Below are positions 5,821 through 6,065 of a stretch of DNA of 6,065 nt, piece by piece (the stretch's first letter is position 1; each line of letters begins with the position of its first letter). Under the pieces are notes generated by a model. It ran no database searches. It saw only the letters and a program-made list of their open reading frames with translations, and was not told where the DNA came from. Location: positions 1-6,065 of the forward strand of contig CAYZPY010000147.1 of NCBI GenBank assembly GCA_964480425.1, written 5' to 3'. Source of the DNA: CAYYMD01 sp964480425. Its GTDB lineage: Bacteria; Planctomycetota; Phycisphaerae; SM23-33. The translations under genes were made by a program, and so were the position numbers.

Positions 5821-6065
5821 CTACCGGCCGGCAGGAAGCCCAACCGCGCCGCTGCCGGCCATACTCATACCCCAACGAATCACGCTGAAGATAGTGCGAC
5901 TCCACGCGCCCGGGGGCAGCGGCGCATCAGGGACATCGTAACGGGCAAACCAAAGCAATTGACGTTGTGGGCGAGACAAACTGTATTGGCGACCGGATGT
6001 TTCTGTCAACTTGAGCCAATTGCTTTGTCTGTAAATGATTGTCGTAAGTAGACGTGAAAAAACTT
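5821..6065 (-). CDS. Possible C-terminal end of a convergent gene (partial, unidentified)
   Basis: On the minus strand one frame is open from the right window edge to a TAG at 5823-5821, giving about 80 residues (…RQSNWLKLTETSGRQYS..., later WFARYDVPDAPLPPG and WSRTIFSVIRWG). It contains no ATG before 5870, so if real it starts outside the window; a TTG at 6009-6007 is the first bacterial start codon in it. The product is rich in Arg, Ser and Trp, and I recognise no family. In favour are 80 codons without a stop and a 28-bp convergent gap with a hairpin. Against it, codon use is less GC-biased at third positions than in the neighbouring genes, a large hairpin (5826-5860) lies in its 3' end, and the composition could be that of a non-coding frame. 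Confidence 0.35.
   Translation of the reverse strand, partial: VFSRLLTTIIYRQSNWLKLTETSGRQYSLSRPQRQLLWFARYDVPDAPLPPGAWSRTIFSVIRWGMSMAGSGAVGLPAGR
5826..5860. repeat. GC-rich 9-bp inverted repeat
   Basis: ggccggcag (5826-5834) and ctgccggcc (5852-5860) are perfect arms around a 17-nt loop. Transcribed from either strand this would be a stable hairpin, 33 bp after the cyclase stop codon. It lacks a following T run on both strands. It may help to end or stabilise the kinase-cyclase transcript, or be a small palindromic repeat. Confidence 0.45.
5951..6027. repeat. 11-bp inverted repeat near the right edge
   Basis: caaagcaattg (5951-5961) and caattgctttg (6017-6027) are exact reverse complements separated by 55 bp. 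Between them are hexamers resembling promoter boxes on both strands: TTGACG 5959-5964 and TGTATT 5982-5987 forward, TTGACA 6009-6004 and TACAGT 5985-5980 reverse. No flanking direct repeat or transposase suggests an insertion sequence. The role is unknown. Confidence 0.4.

Overview
The window looks like a chromosomal stretch from an uncultured, moderately GC-rich bacterium with long intergenic gaps. Nothing in it fixes the taxonomy. The intergenic repeat family around the transporter start (units like aacgaatcaac) is of a kind I associate with metagenomic Planctomycetota and similar phyla, but that is recall and not proof. I see no phage, plasmid, IS, CRISPR, tRNA or rRNA signal.

Left edge (1-369): AT-richer DNA without a confident gene. 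It holds a possible 3' end of an upstream gene (2-112), a good sigma70-like promoter (53-82), a possible small one-helix membrane protein (66-245, or 144-245 from a GTG), and a cluster of related short repeats in inverted orientation (256-289 and 334-368) that runs up to the next start codon.

Middle: a complete TSUP/TauE-SafE family membrane transporter (370-1260) is followed by a 204-bp structured gap (1261-1464). After it comes a large hybrid sensor histidine kinase (1465-4899) with a putative signal peptide, one further membrane helix, four PAS domains, HisKA, HATPase_c, receiver and Hpt domains. Its stop codon overlaps the start codon of a REC-GGDEF diguanylate cyclase (4896-5792) in an ATGA junction. 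The two signalling genes therefore form an operon and probably one pathway: input through PAS1-4, phosphate passing H636 to D942 to H1082 in the kinase and then to D51 of the response regulator, with cyclic di-GMP as output. The cyclase retains both its catalytic signature and its product-inhibition site.

Right edge (5793-6065): hairpins lie just after the cyclase, and a minus-strand reading frame runs in from the window edge and stops at 5821. It may be the C-terminal end of a convergent gene.

The most interesting points are the unbroken four-step phosphorelay wired to a diguanylate cyclase, the cysteine-rich first PAS domain, the structured kinase leader that could mask its ribosome-binding site, and the small membrane ORF beside the transporter. 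I found no convincing evidence of a wholly new kind of system.
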